A stretch of DNA of 64,000 nt from Ananas comosus (GCF_001540865.1 NC_033635.1:2872231-2936230), one strand, 5' to 3'. Numbered from the stretch's first letter, positions 1 through 12,023 are shown. Program-made: numbers and translations. Notes: generated from the letters alone by a model not told the origin.

Positions 1-723
1 CTACACTAATTTTAGTAACGGGTGTACTTAGATCAAACTATTGGATAGGATAGTATTTATTGATCAATTAAAGGTAAACCATTAGCTCCTATTAATTAAG
101 AGATGTTAATCATTCTTTATTTCTAATTAATGTAATACAAAGTGAATAAACAAAGCAGGTTAATAGTAATACAAAAGGCTTTAAAATATATAACTAATGG
201 TAATCAAAGTAGTGCTCAAACATTAGAAAAAAAAAAAATCATGGAAAAAAAAGACATAAATGAAAATATTATGCAAATTAAGAAATTCGTAAGTTTTCAT
301 TTGCCAAATTAAGGGAACTATTTTTCCATGGATTGCCGAAAGCTGTGTACATTGCATGACACAACCAGCATACAAGATTAGTCACATTAGTGTTCGGTCA
401 CCAACCCCCAGTTTAAGTAACTAGAGACAACATAACATTAGCACATTAGCATTTAACCTTCCAACCTATATTCACATTACGGACAAACTAAGACAAGAAC
501 ACATTACACCCTATATATATATATATATATATATATAACAACTAATATATATATATATATATTAAAGCATTAGAAAAGAGCAAACTTAAAACCCCATGCA
601 CGCATTAAGACGTACCCGACCCTAACTAGCCAAAGTTACAAAATTATGGAGATAAGCATTGCCATCCCCAAGAGCTAGCCTAGCACCAGAGCTTTCGACA
701 CCACTACTAGGTACTACTACTAG
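1..723. other. AT-rich flank, 3' side of the CYP78A gene
   Basis: No coding signal is visible. The stretch just before 724 is presumably the 3'UTR of the minus-strand P450. Two (TA)n microsatellites lie at about 512-537 and 545-562. The remainder is AT-rich with poly-A tracts (for example 228-237) and shows no recognisable element. Confidence 0.6.
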
Positions 724-2507
724 TTAATAATTAGAAGCAGAGCTTCTGGGAACAGCTTTACACACAAGCGGATTCTTCATCTCCAGGGACATTTTCAAGC
801 ACTCGGAGAGGTCGACGCCGTGGTGTTCGGAGGGGAGCCAGTCGAACCTCTGCAGCAGCTGGGCCAGCCAGAGGTGGACGGTGGCGAGGCCCATCGCCTT
901 CCCGGGGCAGACCCTCCGCCCGGCCCCGAAAGGCGCCAGCCGGAGGTCGGACCCGAGCACGCTGACGTCGTCGTCGCCGACGAAGCGGTCGGGGCGGAAG
1001 TCGTCGGGCTGCGGCCAGATAGAGGCGTCGTGGGCGATGGCCCACATGTTGACCATCGCGGTGGTGCCGGCGGGGACGAGGTGCTCTCCCACGTGGGCGT
1101 CGTGGACGGCGAGCCGCGCCCACGAGAGCAGCGGGCCCGGGGGGTGCATCCGGAGCGTCTCTTTCACCACGGCCTGCAGGTACGGGAGGTTCGGGATGTC
1201 CGCCTCCGAGACTGCGCGGTCGCCCACCGCGGCGTCGATCTCCGCCTGCGCTTTCCGTTGGATGTCCTCGTGCAGCACCATCCGGGCCGTGATCCACTCC
1301 AGCAGTATCGCCACTGTGTCCGTCCCTCTAAATATCATCTCCTGCATATTTATATATTTATATATATATATATATATATATAGCCATGCAAAAATATATA
1401 TATATATATATATATATATACTCATCATCATGTGTCGTCGACATATTATCCAAAAAAACAAAATAGAAATGATATTATATGATATGGATATATATATTAA
1501 TAATTAATAATTAATCAGAAGGTAATTCAATAGGTTACCCAAAGGACAGCAACGATATCAGCATCAGAGAGCTTGGCCTCCTTTTCCAGATCGAGCAACA
1601 CATCCACGAAGTCGCCAACAACGTCCCCCATAACTCCCCCACCACCAGTACTCATCATCCTCCTCCTCCGCCTCATCCTATGCTCCTCTATGATCTCCCC
1701 CACAAACACGTTCACCCTCTTCACCAAGCTCCTGCACCTCCTCCGCACGCCCTGCAGATCGAACCAGCCCAGGATGGGGAAATGGTCGCTCCAGTTGAAC
1801 AGCCCCAGGAGCTCGTAACCCTCCCTCACCATCCCTTCCAACTCCGCGCCCTCCCCCTTCGCGAAATCGAAAGTTTTCCCGAACACGCTCGCCATCATGC
1901 TGTTCAGAGATGCGAAATGGAGGACGCGCTTGATCTCGACGGAGCCGTCCCTTCGCATTAGGGTTTCGACGTCGCCGAGCATCCGATCGCCGATGAGGCG
2001 GCGGTGCGGGGCGGAGGCGGAGATCCCGCGGGGGCCGAACAAGTGGGTGGCGGAGACGCGGCGGAGGTTGCGCCAGTACTCGCCGAAGGGGGCGAAGCCC
2101 ATGGCGCGGTGGAAGAGGAGCTCGTACGCGGATTCCTTGACGGGGCGATCGGCGAAGGCGGAGCTGTTCAGGATCTCCCGGGCCGTGTTGGGCTCGCACG
2201 AGACGACGAACCGGGTGAGCCCCACCGAGAACGCCATGAGCGGGATCGCCTGCGCGGATCTGGCGAGCGAGGCGAGGGCGCGGTGCGCGCAGGGGCCGGA
2301 GAGCGCGAGGACGACGCCCGGGGGCCCCGGGATGGACTTGTACGCCCTCGACACGGCCCACGCGAGGCCGCCCGGGTAGAACCAGAGCGCGCAGAGGAGC
2401 AACACGAGGAGCGCCATTAATGGCGAGAGGAAGGTGCTCGGGAGGAGGAAGAAGAGGAAGGTGAGGTCGAGGTGGGAGAAGGAGTAGGAGGACGACGAAG
2501 AAGCCAT
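724..2507 (-). CDS. CYP78A-family cytochrome P450 monooxygenase, 528 aa, two exons
   Basis: Membrane-anchored ER cytochrome P450 of the plant-specific CYP78A family (KLUH/PLASTOCHRON1 type). The family controls organ size and plastochron through an unresolved, probably lipid-related substrate. Exon 1 is 2507-1539 and exon 2 is 1341-724. The intron (1538-1342) has GT-AG ends and sits between AVLW and EMIFRG, the usual CYP78A position. Residues about 14-43 form a hydrophobic anchor, followed by the proline hinge IPGPPG (59-64). The I-helix motif is FRGTDT (327-332), the K-helix ETLR (384-387), the PERF-like motif FRPDRF (438-443), and the haem-binding loop [10 protein letters not shown] has its cysteine at 468. 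Length is normal for the family and no break is seen. Exon 1 is strongly GC-rich. The exact subfamily member cannot be assigned. Confidence 0.93.
1346..1421. repeat. (TA)n microsatellites inside the CYP78A intron
   Basis: Two TA dinucleotide tracts (about 1348-1380 and 1394-1420) fill the acceptor-proximal part of the 197-bp CYP78A intron and abut the splice acceptor at 1343-1342. They should be length-polymorphic. Confidence 0.85.
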
Positions 2508-2592
2508 GAGAGAAAGGTGGGTTCGGGAGAGGGAGAAGGGGAACGAAAGCGAGGGTTTTGGGGCGAGGGAGAAATGGCGTGAGTGGGGGCGG

Positions 2593-2599
2593 TTAAATA
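2593..2599 (-). promoter_or_regulatory. TATA-like box of the CYP78A gene
   Basis: On the minus strand this reads TATTTAA, about 90 nt upstream of the ATG at 2507. A pyrimidine-rich, GC-rich leader lies between, as expected for a TATA box with a short 5'UTR. Position and sequence are seen; function is inferred. Confidence 0.45.
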
Positions 2600-2629
2600 G
2601 GGGTTTGGGACCAACGAGTTTGAAAATTT

Positions 2630-4020
2630 TTAACCCGTGTTGTTAACTGTGGTTAGGATTTATTATTTTTTAAAAAAGAAAAAGAAAAAGGGGTTATAAA
2701 ATAAATGAATGAATTACTATGATAGGAGGGTAAATGAAAGGGTTTTGATCGAAACCGCTTTGTTAAGTAAAATGACCGTTTTGCCCTTCATTTAATTGGG
2801 GGTGGTTACTATAGAGGAGTGGGGCGGTTAAGTCATTTTGGGAATTTAATTAAGTTATTCTAATAATGTACAGTAATTAGATCTCTGTGCTTTTTTTCAT
2901 TCACTTTGACTTGTGCACTCTCACATGTATTCTGTTTTAGATGTCCACATAAACAAAATTTTTAAAATTTTCTGACTATTATATTTTCATACGTTTGTTA
3001 CAAATATAATAATATATGTTAATTTTTTAAACCTATAATATTTAACTAAATAATATATAAATTTATTAGACACCAAATTGCAATATATCAGAATAATACG
3101 TGGACGGTCAATACATTCCTTTATTTAGATATTTATAGGACATTGTGGGGATACCGCATAACAAAAAAGGAAAAAAGAGCTAACACCGCTGAAGAATAAG
3201 GAATGCATGAATAGGCTTCGGGACCGCGTACATCCTCATAAAAATCTCTGTACGACGTTCAATCCAGCCCGTTAGATTCCTCCATTCTCGCTAAAATATC
3301 ATTAACGCATAGATATTTCTATGCTGTCGTCCGTTGAGGCGGTTCGACTGGGACACCAAAAAGGATGGACCTAAATAATATAATAATAATCAATAATGCT
3401 AGGCTCACGCATTAATACAATGTAGGATGAATTGCACACTTAGGCCTCAAATTATAAGAGTCGTAACATTCGAGTCCTCACACTGTAACTTACTATAATT
3501 TTTTGCTATAATTTTTAGATATTGTGACTAACGATCCGCCAATAATTAAGATGTCATATAATTTTTATATCAATAATACATTAAAATTTGTAGGATAAAA
3601 TGCATGTTTAACCCTCAAACCACGAAGAACATGACATTTTAGTTCGTAAATTTTAATTCATTACCTCTCTATTCATGCATTGTAGGATAAATTACACGTT
3701 TAGTCCTCAAACTATGGGAAACTTGACACTTTAGTCACTAATTTTTAATTTGTTATAAAATTTGAACTTAAACTTTTAAAATTATTATAAATGAGTCTTA
3801 CAGTTCAATTTAATTGACTATATTTTAATATATTGTTGATATAAAAGTCATATGGCATCCTAATATATTGGCGCATCATAAATCAAAATATTACTATATA
3901 ATTTTTATATTAACAATATATTAATATTTAATTAAATATTAATCATAATAATTTTTAAAATTTTAACAAAAAAATATAACAAAATAAAATTTGGGAATCG
4001 GAATACAATGTATGAGAATA
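2630..4020. other. AT-rich intergenic region with three diverged repeat units
   Basis: No gene is seen. Three diverged copies of a phrase beginning TGTAGGATRAATTGCAC and continuing with 'cttag-cctcaaa' lie at about 3420-3480, 3590-3650 and 3683-3740. This looks like decayed transposon sequence. No terminal repeats or target duplication could be assigned. Confidence 0.4.
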
Positions 4021-4860
4021 GGGGGCGGTGGGCCAGCTCCAGCTAACACGGCGCAGCGCTAATCATTCCAGAGGGGGTGCGGAGGGGACACGTGGCGCAG
4101 CGGGGAGCGGCGGCAGAATCCCGGACACGTGCGACCCCTGCAAGGGAGGGAGCGGGTGGGGACTTGGAAGCGCCCCGAGGCTGCCCGCGGCAGGAGGAGA
4201 GCCGCTGCCCGCGCCCGCTGCGCGCCGCCTCCCGCCGCTCCCCGATCGAAGCGCTTCTCCTCACCAACGGTTAGGATCGGACAACTGTAGACGCCTCCCT
4301 TTCTCGGTGGGCCCCCACCACCCTCGCTCGATTCTCGTGGGTGCACCGCTGCCTGTAGACCCGGGCATTTAGAGTTAAAAAAAGAAATAAAAATTTCAGA
4401 TTCTTCGTTTCGCACAGCGACATTGACATTTGGGATGGATTTCAATATAATATTGAGAAAAAGGGAAAATCTATTGTTTTCTTCGTTTCCGGTCTATAGA
4501 CCGGGGTCCATGCAACAGTCTCTATTATTCTACGCGTCCGTACCGGGAATCCGTTACGTCTCACGGTTTTCCCGTGTCACGGCTACACGGAAGAGCCACC
4601 GGCGTATAACGGTAAGTGGGGTGAGCGAGTGAGTGAACTCGTCGCGCGCGCCGTTAGCGCCGTCGCCGTCGCCGTTACTGGGGAAGCGGAGGCGTCCGTA
4701 CGGTAGAGTGGTCCACGGCCGCGAGGATCGGACGGTGGTGGCCGCAGGGCGAAAGCGGGTGTCTCAGCCGTCCGATCAGAAGCGGTCCCGGCCGTACAGC
4801 GCGCTGCCCTGCACGGTGATTAAGGCCCGGTCGGATGGGTTTTCAACATGACATAGGGTG
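4021..4860. other. GC-rich island without a supported gene
   Basis: GC content rises abruptly over about 840 bp and the block contains several ACGTG cores (for example near 4090 and 4126). Short open frames exist on both strands, but none shows a recognisable domain, splice structure or codon pattern. It could be the end of a decayed element or an orphan promoter-like region. Confidence 0.35.
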
Positions 4861-4904
4861 TGATTAAGGCCCGGTCGGATGGGTTTTCAACATGACATAG
4901 GGTG
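4817..4904. repeat. Perfect 44-bp tandem duplication
   Basis: The unit starting TGATTAAGGCCCGGTCGGAT occurs at 4817-4860 and again at 4861-4904 without mismatch, at the right edge of the GC-rich island. Perfect identity indicates a recent duplication or an assembly artefact. Confidence 0.9.
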
Positions 4905-5069
4905 TGTTTAGCTTCTGGAAAAATCATCTTAAAAATAGAATTTTTATAGAAACATAAAATTTTGATGTTTGTTTACTCGAAAAAAGAATTTTGTTGAAAT
5001 CTTTTTTTTATAAATCATAAGTAAAATCGGTGTTTTTGTTTTTCACTTGAAACCGAAAACAAACGCCCG
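4902..5069. mobile_element. Small TIR element (MITE-like), about 170 bp
   Basis: The left end reads GGGTGTGTTTAGC. The right end, inverted, reads GGGCGTTTGTTTTCGG. Such GGGTGTGTTT-type ends are common in plant hAT or PIF MITEs. The interior is AT-rich and non-coding. No clear target duplication is seen. Confidence 0.4.
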
Positions 5070-5110
5070 AAAAATCACGACGTTGGAGGGAAGGGGAGCA
5101 GCAGGCATGC

Positions 5111-5142
5111 GGTCCACGAGGTTACACCCCACCTCGTGGACC
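5111..5142. repeat. Perfect 12-bp inverted repeat (hairpin)
   Basis: GGTCCACGAGGT (5111-5122) and ACCTCGTGGACC (5131-5142) are exact inverted copies separated by an 8-nt loop. It lies just outside the candidate Helitron terminus. No U-tract or gene is attached to it. Confidence 0.85.
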
Positions 5143-5731
5143 ACGAGTCTCTTCCTCTCTTTATATATATACTAGTGTAGAGACCTGCGCGATGCAGCGG
5201 GTGGATAATAGAAGTAAATTTTTAAAATTTTAATAAAATTTATATTTACAGCTTGTAGGAAGCTATACCATATTAAGCACAGTCAATTTGCATGACTAAA
5301 TTCAATTGTTAAAAAAATAAAATTATAGCTAAAAGCATATGAAATACATAAATAATAACTTAATGTATCTGGCTTAAGAAAATTTTAGGTGGAATCTCAG
5401 GCTCTAGTCTCCACATCATACTTTTTAATCTACGAAAGGAATTTTGCCCACAACAGTGTCTACTCAAAAAAATAATCATAAGATGAAAATAAAACAAAAA
5501 ACATCAATTTGAAAAAAACTAATACTTTTTTGAAGCACTTCTCTTACTCATCCAAACCTTATACATTTTCTTTATCTTCAACTGGCAGTTGCTTCCCGCG
5601 CCGAGTCACTTCTGGATTTTCATTATAATCTATGAACAAACACCTCATCTGCATCACCAAACTGCGATATCTAAACCGACACAGCCTTACTATCACATCA
5701 ACCACAGAAATCCTAATTCTTAAACAATTTG

Positions 5732-5928
5732 ATTTACCAAGAAGTTCCTGCGATTCTTGAGAAGCGAGCTCCCGTGCAACGTCCCCGCGAAGAGGAGGCT
5801 AGGACGCCGCTCCCCTCGGCCCAGTTGTGGGCGTGCGCGAGCTGCGCGAGAAGGCAGCCGAGGTGGCGACGGTTCATGGCGAGCGAGGGCTCCGACGTAG
5901 ACCTGCCCGCGCGAGCACTTATATAGGC
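5732..5928 (-). pseudogene. Captured gene fragment, possibly TAF RNA polymerase I subunit A-like N-terminus
   Basis: A GC-rich patch within the candidate Helitron encodes, in switching minus-strand frames, YVGALARHEPS, then NRRHLGCLLAQLAHAHNWAE, then SGVLA, then GSSLLKNRRNFLV. From memory this resembles the N-terminal region of plant TBP-associated factor RNA polymerase I subunit A-like proteins (a W-x-E-ASGVL...RG...SLLEDRRNFLV pattern). At least two frameshifts separate the pieces and no complete frame exists, so it is a decayed fragment. The family assignment is tentative; the coding-like nature is better supported. Confidence 0.4.
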
Positions 5929-6093
5929 GACGGCTGGACTTTACAGGACGATACTTCTTGAAAGAGATAGCGTTCTTCGCATGCTCTTCTTCTTCATTAT
6001 CCTCATAATCTTTGTTAACGCAATGAGATAGAGAGAAGGAGACGAGTGTGAGGTGAGAGATTAGATGATAATCTTCTTTTTTGCATGGAAAAT

Positions 6094-6722
6094 AACATGT
6101 CATGCAAAAAAAAGAGGGTGGAGGGATTAATGGTGGAGGGAGTGGATTGGAGTTACAAATTAAGCTCACTAATTGGTGGAATATGATGCATGTAATTAAA
6201 TGTGGAGAGGTGAAGGGTTGAGCATTTAGAAGTGGAGATGAAACGTAAATTAAAAAAAATGAGAGCTTGCCAAGTCATCATTTCATATTGGCGATTCATA
6301 ACATGTCATGCAAAAAAGAGGGGGTGGGGGGATTAATAGTGGAGGGGAGTGGATTGGAGTTACAAATTAAGCTCACTAATTGATGGAATATGATGCATGT
6401 AATTAAATGTGGAGAGGTGAAGGGTTGAGCATTCAGAAGTGAAGATGAAACGTAAATTAAAAAAAATGAGAGCTTGCCACGTCATCATTTCATATTGGGG
6501 ATTCATAACATTCATAACATGTCATGCAAAAAAGAGGGGGTGGAGAGATTAATAGTAGAGGGGAGTGGATTGGAATTACAAATTAAGCTCACTAATTGAT
6601 GGAATATGATGCATGTAATTAAATGTGGAGAGGTGAAGGGTTGAACATTTAGAAGTGAAAATGAAACGTAAATTAAAAAAAATGAGAGCTTGCCACGTCA
6701 TCGTTTCATATGGGAGATTCAT
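6094..6722. repeat. Three tandem copies of a ~206-216-bp unit
   Basis: Copies start with AACATGTCATGCAAAAAA at 6094, 6300 and 6516, and each ends with a GATTCAT motif. They differ by scattered substitutions. Between copies 2 and 3 the junction word TTCATAACA is itself duplicated. The repeat occupies the 5' third of the candidate Helitron. The units contain GATGCATGTAATTAAATG and ACGTCATC-like words but no frame. Confidence 0.9.
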
Positions 6723-7059
6723 ATAAGAGTATATATATATATATATATATATATTATTATATAGTAGAGGGGGAGAGAGAGTAAGAAGGCGGACTATTCA
6801 AATGGACAGCGGTGAGAATACTGGTATGCTGGTTTGAATTTGTGGCTCTTAAGATCAGTTCGCTTTAATTTATTTCTAAAATATTGATTGAAGATAGTAA
6901 TACGTCATGGTGGGACTCTACGTAACCTAAAAAAGACTATTCGAGCCTTAGAAGACCGCAATCCATTTATCTGTATCAATTCGCTGAATCCAAGCGATGA
7001 AAAAATCGTAATTATACATCAATATTTTATACTTCCGATAGGAGAGAGGTGAGCTCTAC

Positions 7060-8957
7060 AAAATATATATATATATATATAGGGATAGCTAATATAACTA
7101 ATAGTGACAGAAAAAGAGAGAACGACCGAGAAGAGAGAGAATGAGAGAAGAGAGAGTAGGCTACCTGTGACATTATGAGCACGATCGCCCTCGACTCATC
7201 CGAATTGATTTTTTGCACGATAGAAGCTTTCGATCGACGATCACACTGTAAACAGTTATTTACAGCAAGCTGTTAAACAATCTAGAAATCAAATTAAAAA
7301 TTTTTCGACACACATTTAACCTTACGACTCAAGAAGGTCACAATTTGACAATTTTTAACAGACCATGTATAGGATACGCCAGGGATGTAGAGTCGCTGCA
7401 GCTCGGCGGGCCCCGGGGTGCCCCGTGTCGCGGGGCGCTTCTAGTTTCCATCAGTGCTAAAAAGAATGCGTAATTTGTTGAATTTTTGATAATAAAATTT
7501 CTACTCTCAGCTTACATAGACAGGAGAGAATCAATAAACTCCCGATCTTGATTGAAGATTCGCGATCATCCCTTTTTTAGGAAGCACGTTCGTTCGAGTT
7601 GTTGACAGCATTCTCATGTGTTATGCGCCCACTTGAGGACTTGATTATGATTCCGAAAATTAATGAAATTTATTTATCTAGATATTTCAAATCTCTAATC
7701 ATGGATTTTAATTCGGAGTGGATCGTTGATATCGAAGCTCTCAATTCCATTGAAAACAACTTAGAGTATGATATAACGTCCAATACTCTCAAATTAGAAA
7801 GCCATGACCCTATTTATATATATATTATTATATTATATATATATATATTTAGAGAGAGAGAGAGAGTTCAAAAATTCATAATTTTAATGTTGATATACTG
7901 TCGCTTTTCACAGTTAACGGGTTAGAAGTATGTCAAATTAGAATCAAATTCTTGATACATAAATTCTTTATACTATCACGAACAACGATTACATATTTCT
8001 TGATTCGCGAAAATTTTAGTGCTTATCATCACACTTTTATAGGATTTTTATTATTCAGCCGTTAAAATTATTGATTTGAATCCTTTTCGATTGCTAGGTA
8101 AATGATATCCGAAAAATCGCAAAAAATTATTTTCTAGAAAACTTCAAATAACGTTAGATGCAAGTTTAACGCGAGCGATCGTCGATTCGATAAACCTCTA
8201 GTTCATTCGAAAAGCTCATGAGCACCGAGGCCTCCCGTGCTACCCTGAGAGGCGACGGAGCACCCTGCTCTATATAGTATATATATAGTATTATATAGTA
8301 TATATAGATATATGGAGAGAGAGAGAGAGAGAGAGAGAGATGAGGAGAGAGAGAGAGAGCCGGCTGACTGTACTATTATGAGTATGATCGCCTTCGTACT
8401 CTAAGTTGTTTCGCATGATAGAGTGCTTCCGAATCGACGATCCACACCGTTAAGACGTTACTTACAGCATTTAAAACTTCTAGAAATCAAATTTTATAAT
8501 TTTCGGACATAATTATACCTTACGATCAAGAAGGTCACAAATTTGACATTTTTACGACCGTATAGTATACTTGCTAGTTTAACAATGTTAAAAGAATGGA
8601 ATTTGCTGATTTTTGATAAAAAAATTCTATTTACTAATAGATAAAGATCAATACCTCCGATCTTGAATTGAAGGATCGATTATCCTTTTTAGACGTCGTT
8701 CGATTTGACGTTCATTTTATGCTCCATTTGATGGACTTTATTATGATTTCAAAAATTTACTGAATTTTATTTTCTAGAAGTTTCAAATACTCTAATCATA
8801 TTTAACGGAGAGGATCGTTGATTCGGAAGCTCCATCATTGAAAACAACTTATGAGTACGAGAGCCTCAATACTCATAATAGTATAGTAGCCATGCCTATA
8901 TATATATTATAGTATATATATATATATTATATTATATATTATAATATATAGATAGAT

Positions 8958-8960
<3 letters not shown>
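7060..8960. mobile_element. Cluster of diverged foldback MITEs (GGCTACTATACTC family)
   Basis: At least three diverged copies lie here (about 7135-7830, 7930-8260 partial, 8340-8895). All share internal words such as CGATCCACACCGTTAA near one end and TTTAACGRWRWGGATCGTCGATTCGGAA near the other, which are inverted relative to each other. They terminate in ATAGTATAGTAGCC-like ends and are flanked by (TA)n and (GA)n tracts. Copy 1 carries a GC-rich insert at about 7375-7445. The best-preserved member of the family is at 30108-30598. Short open frames inside (for example 7599-7925) are not genes. Confidence 0.65.
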
Positions 8961-8989
<29 letters not shown>

Positions 8990-9145
8990 TGTGGTGCTTA
9001 TAGATTTTTGGCTCTTAAATTAAAAAATGTGTAGTTAGGATAATAGTGGTTCTTTAGGGTTGAGTGGATGGTTGATTGAATAGTATGGTGAAAATGGTCA
9101 AAGGGGTATATCTAAAAGTTAAAAAACTTACAAGCACTTGGACTC
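8990..9145 (-). mobile_element. MITE copy of the GTGCTTGTAA family, inverted
   Basis: Read on the minus strand it starts GAGTCCAAGTGCTTGTAAG and contains the family landmark CAACCATCCACTCAACCCTA, matching the elements at 9259-9485, 30693-30922 and 31886-32119. The distal end runs into a (GA)n tract. Confidence 0.65.
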
Positions 9146-9258
9146 TATATTTATATTTTATAGTATTTTATTTTTAATATAAATATATTATTATATAATA
9201 TTTTATTTATAAATATCTAGTAATTTATTTTATAACATTAAATATATACTATTATATT

Positions 9259-9485
9259 GAGTTTGGCTACTATACTATCGATAGTACCAAGCCCTTGGTA
9301 CAATTGAGTTTTCTACCGTTAGATCCACCCTTTGATCATTTTCACCCGTTATATTATACTATTAAACCAACCACCCACTCAACCTTAGGGGACCACTATC
9401 ATCCTAACTGCACATCCTTTCATCTAACGACCGAAAACTCAATAGTACCAGGCTTGGTACTATTGATAGTATTGTAGCATAATTC
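9259..9485 (+). mobile_element. MITE with TIRs, 227 bp
   Basis: Starts GAGTTTGGCTACTATACTAT and ends, inverted, GGAATTATGCTACAATACTA. The interior carries the shared landmark AACCACCCACTCAACCTTAG. It belongs to the same family as the copies at 8990, 30693 and 31886. The short open frame at 9295-9477 is internal to it and not a gene. Confidence 0.7.
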
Positions 9486-9592
9486 CTATTATATGTTATA
9501 TTACATACTTAATTATTGTATAATATATTTTATTTATAAATATAAGCTATAATACTAACATATATTTAATATGATAATTATTATATATGAAG

Positions 9593-9670
9593 GCCAATTT
9601 GCATAAAAAATTTATTAGTTTTGCGCTTTTGCAAAAGTGGGCTGCCTTTTTCTATTTATAACTTATTTTT
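9593..9670 (+). mobile_element. Solo Mutator-like terminal repeat
   Basis: GGCCAATTTGCATAA followed by GCGCTTTTGCAAAAGTGGG matches the left terminal inverted repeat of the element at 53776-55259. No partner end (GCAAATTGGCC) was found nearby, so it is a truncated copy. Confidence 0.55.
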
Positions 9671-11991
9671 TTCCTTTCAATCCAATAACCGTAATGAAAA
9701 ATTATTTTTCTTTTTCCTACAAACCAAGTACTAGAGAGCGCAAAATTTATTTTTCTCCGAAATTTTTTTTTTTCCACCGAAATTTTTTTTTTTCAAAGTT
9801 TTATCTAGAACTAAACACACCCTTAAGGAATATTAACAGATTGTTAATTTTCACAACCGTTTTACAAAATATTTAAGAAAATTAATATTTACAAAAAGTT
9901 ATTATTAATATTCACATAGTAAAGCAAGTTAAACATGGATGGATATAATACATTTGTTCTGAAAATATCAAAATAAATTTTAGTAATATCAATTCTCAAA
10001 TTTAAAATCGAATCTATATAGAAGACTAAAATTATTAGTTGGCTATATTAAGGATTTGTTCAGTACTGAGCATAAAAGATTGAGAAGAAAGCATGATTTA
10101 AGGCATATGCTTTAAATTTTTTATTTCATGCTTTGTCATTACATATAATACTATTTGTCTGTAATTTCAAATAAAATTTATTCCCCTTTTTTTGACAATT
10201 TTATATCAATTTGCACAAGTTCAAAGTTTAATTTCCACATTCATCATGTAATGCCATAAATGTTTATTATTTCCAATGATTTCTATTAATTTAATTTTTG
10301 TATAGCACACTGAACCCCTTAAAAATATTTACGACAGAGGTCTTTATAATCATAGTTTAGTTTATTTATTGCGCTCTAAGGCATTCAAATTATTTGCTCC
10401 TAAAGAATCATATATTTCATAAATTTATTTTTTTGTGAATCAAATAATATGTACCTGATAATCTGATTTTAATATTAATAATAATTAAATAGTGAATATA
10501 ATGTATGAAATGTATAGATACGCATGCCAGATGCGCGCAACTGATGATTTTGCGGTGCAGAAAAGGTCCATGCTCTAAAAGAGGCTTTTAAGGGGAGGGG
10601 AAATGTTGTGATCTCCCTTTGTTGGATCATAAAAACATGATGCAGATTAAAGCAAGGGTGTTAGAGCATGCATTTGTACCTTCTACTTATATATATGATG
10701 ATTATGATTTTTCTAAAACAATTACGTACTTTGTGACATTGCAAGGGTTTGGAGATGGTGGTGCGCACTACAAGAAACTTGTGAATTGTGATAGAAGCGC
10801 TTTTATTGCGTGTGTTTTAGTGGCTCCGAAACCTAGCTGGATATTTATCATGCATAAAAGATGGAGGGGACTGTGTAGTCCATGATGTTGGGCATGAGCA
10901 ATAACTTAAAAACGCATAAAAAAATTATTTGGGCTATTTAATGGGGCCTAATTACAGTACAGTACCACATGGGTCTTCTTAATTGAGTGAATAATTTTTA
11001 CAACATATTTGATTTAATTATAAATTACACAAAGTTTATTTTTCATGTGACTGCTTCTACAAGTTCATGTAACTGCTTCTACATGTTGGGAATTACATTC
11101 TCACTCCCCAAAAGTGCAGTTTTTTTAGGATATAGACTTAAGAGCATGTTTGATCAAGTCGTAAGTCGTGCTTCGACCGAGCGAACTTCCGTAAGAGTAG
11201 CACCATTAGGATATGATCAGCAAAATTTTCCTTAACAATATTTATTTATCTGGAGTAAATCGAAAGATTTCATATTAAAATATTTGTTTTTAAGGGCTAG
11301 AAGCTTTTAGTTTCTGCTTTCAATAGCAATAATATCTAGTGTAGCATTTATTAAGCAAAAAAATTCAAATGCTCCTGCTATAGTAATGCTTTGTATATGA
11401 AATTCTGCGAATGTTAGACTAGGTTCAAGCGAGAATCTCTCCGCGCTCCGCATTTTACTTGAAGCCTAGGTATGTAAGAAATTCATAAGCACCACATGAT
11501 CTAACCATTTCTTTATTGGCAATGTAAGTAAAATTTGTTATCATCGATCGGTCCAACAGATAGAATCCACTCCAACTTTAGAGGACAGTCAAACTTCGCA
11601 GTGCGAAAGATTTCTTATATACCAAATCTGTAAAAGAATCTGCACTCGTTAAGGAGTTGGCTTATATATGTATCCTTACGCGGGTATCGCTGCCTGTCTT
11701 TATATGTCGGTGGTATGTTTGCAAACTCATATAATATTCTGATAAAAAATCTTTCCATTAGAGTTACTATGACACGTTAATAATTTACAAAAGAAGGGGG
11801 GACCCAAAGCATTCTTGTGCCTACAAACCATTAAATCCAACTCTGTGAAACCGGTGTACGGACCCAAACAGCAGTTGCTTCCGTGGTCTTGTTCGCCTGG
11901 TGTCTAGACCTGATGTAAACAGGCCTAGCCTAAAAAGCCTTTGCAACCCATATGCCTATGATGGACCACATTTTTGGTTTGCATTGATCTC

Positions 11992-12023
<32 letters not shown>

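Larger units (their letters stand above)
5172..6768 (-). mobile_element. Candidate non-autonomous Helitron, about 1.6 kb
   Basis: Read on the minus strand, the element ends in CTAG at 5175-5172 followed by T, with a short imperfect hairpin (ACCCGC...GCAGGT, about 5185-5204) seven bases upstream. This is the Helitron 3' signature. Its 5' end reads TCTACTATATAATAATAT from 6768, like the TCTMTAYTA-type starts of plant Helitrons. It carries a broken gene fragment (5732-5928) and tandem repeats next to its 5' end, both common in Helitrons. There is no Rep/helicase. Against it, the base before the 5' TC is C rather than A on the minus strand, so the exact 5' boundary is uncertain. Confidence 0.5.

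Noticed and set aside
820..2420. Long open frames on the plus strand and in other minus frames across the CYP78A exons
   Set aside because: They are shadows of the GC-rich P450 exons. The haem loop, ETLR and anchor are all in the chosen frame.
4028..4445. Overlapping GC-rich open frames on both strands (up to 128 codons)
   Set aside because: No domain, no consistent codon signal, and equally long frames on both strands, as expected from composition alone.
5111..5142. Perfect hairpin considered as a Helitron 3' hairpin or terminator
   Set aside because: No CTRR at the right distance on either strand, and no U-tract or gene to terminate. The better Helitron 3' end is at 5172-5204.
7599..7925. 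108-codon open frame
   Set aside because: It lies inside a foldback MITE copy and ends in microsatellite. The same sequence is non-coding in the other copies.
10619..11235. Two open frames of 82-88 codons
   Set aside because: No recognisable family, no neighbouring exons and no promoter signal; insufficient to call a gene.
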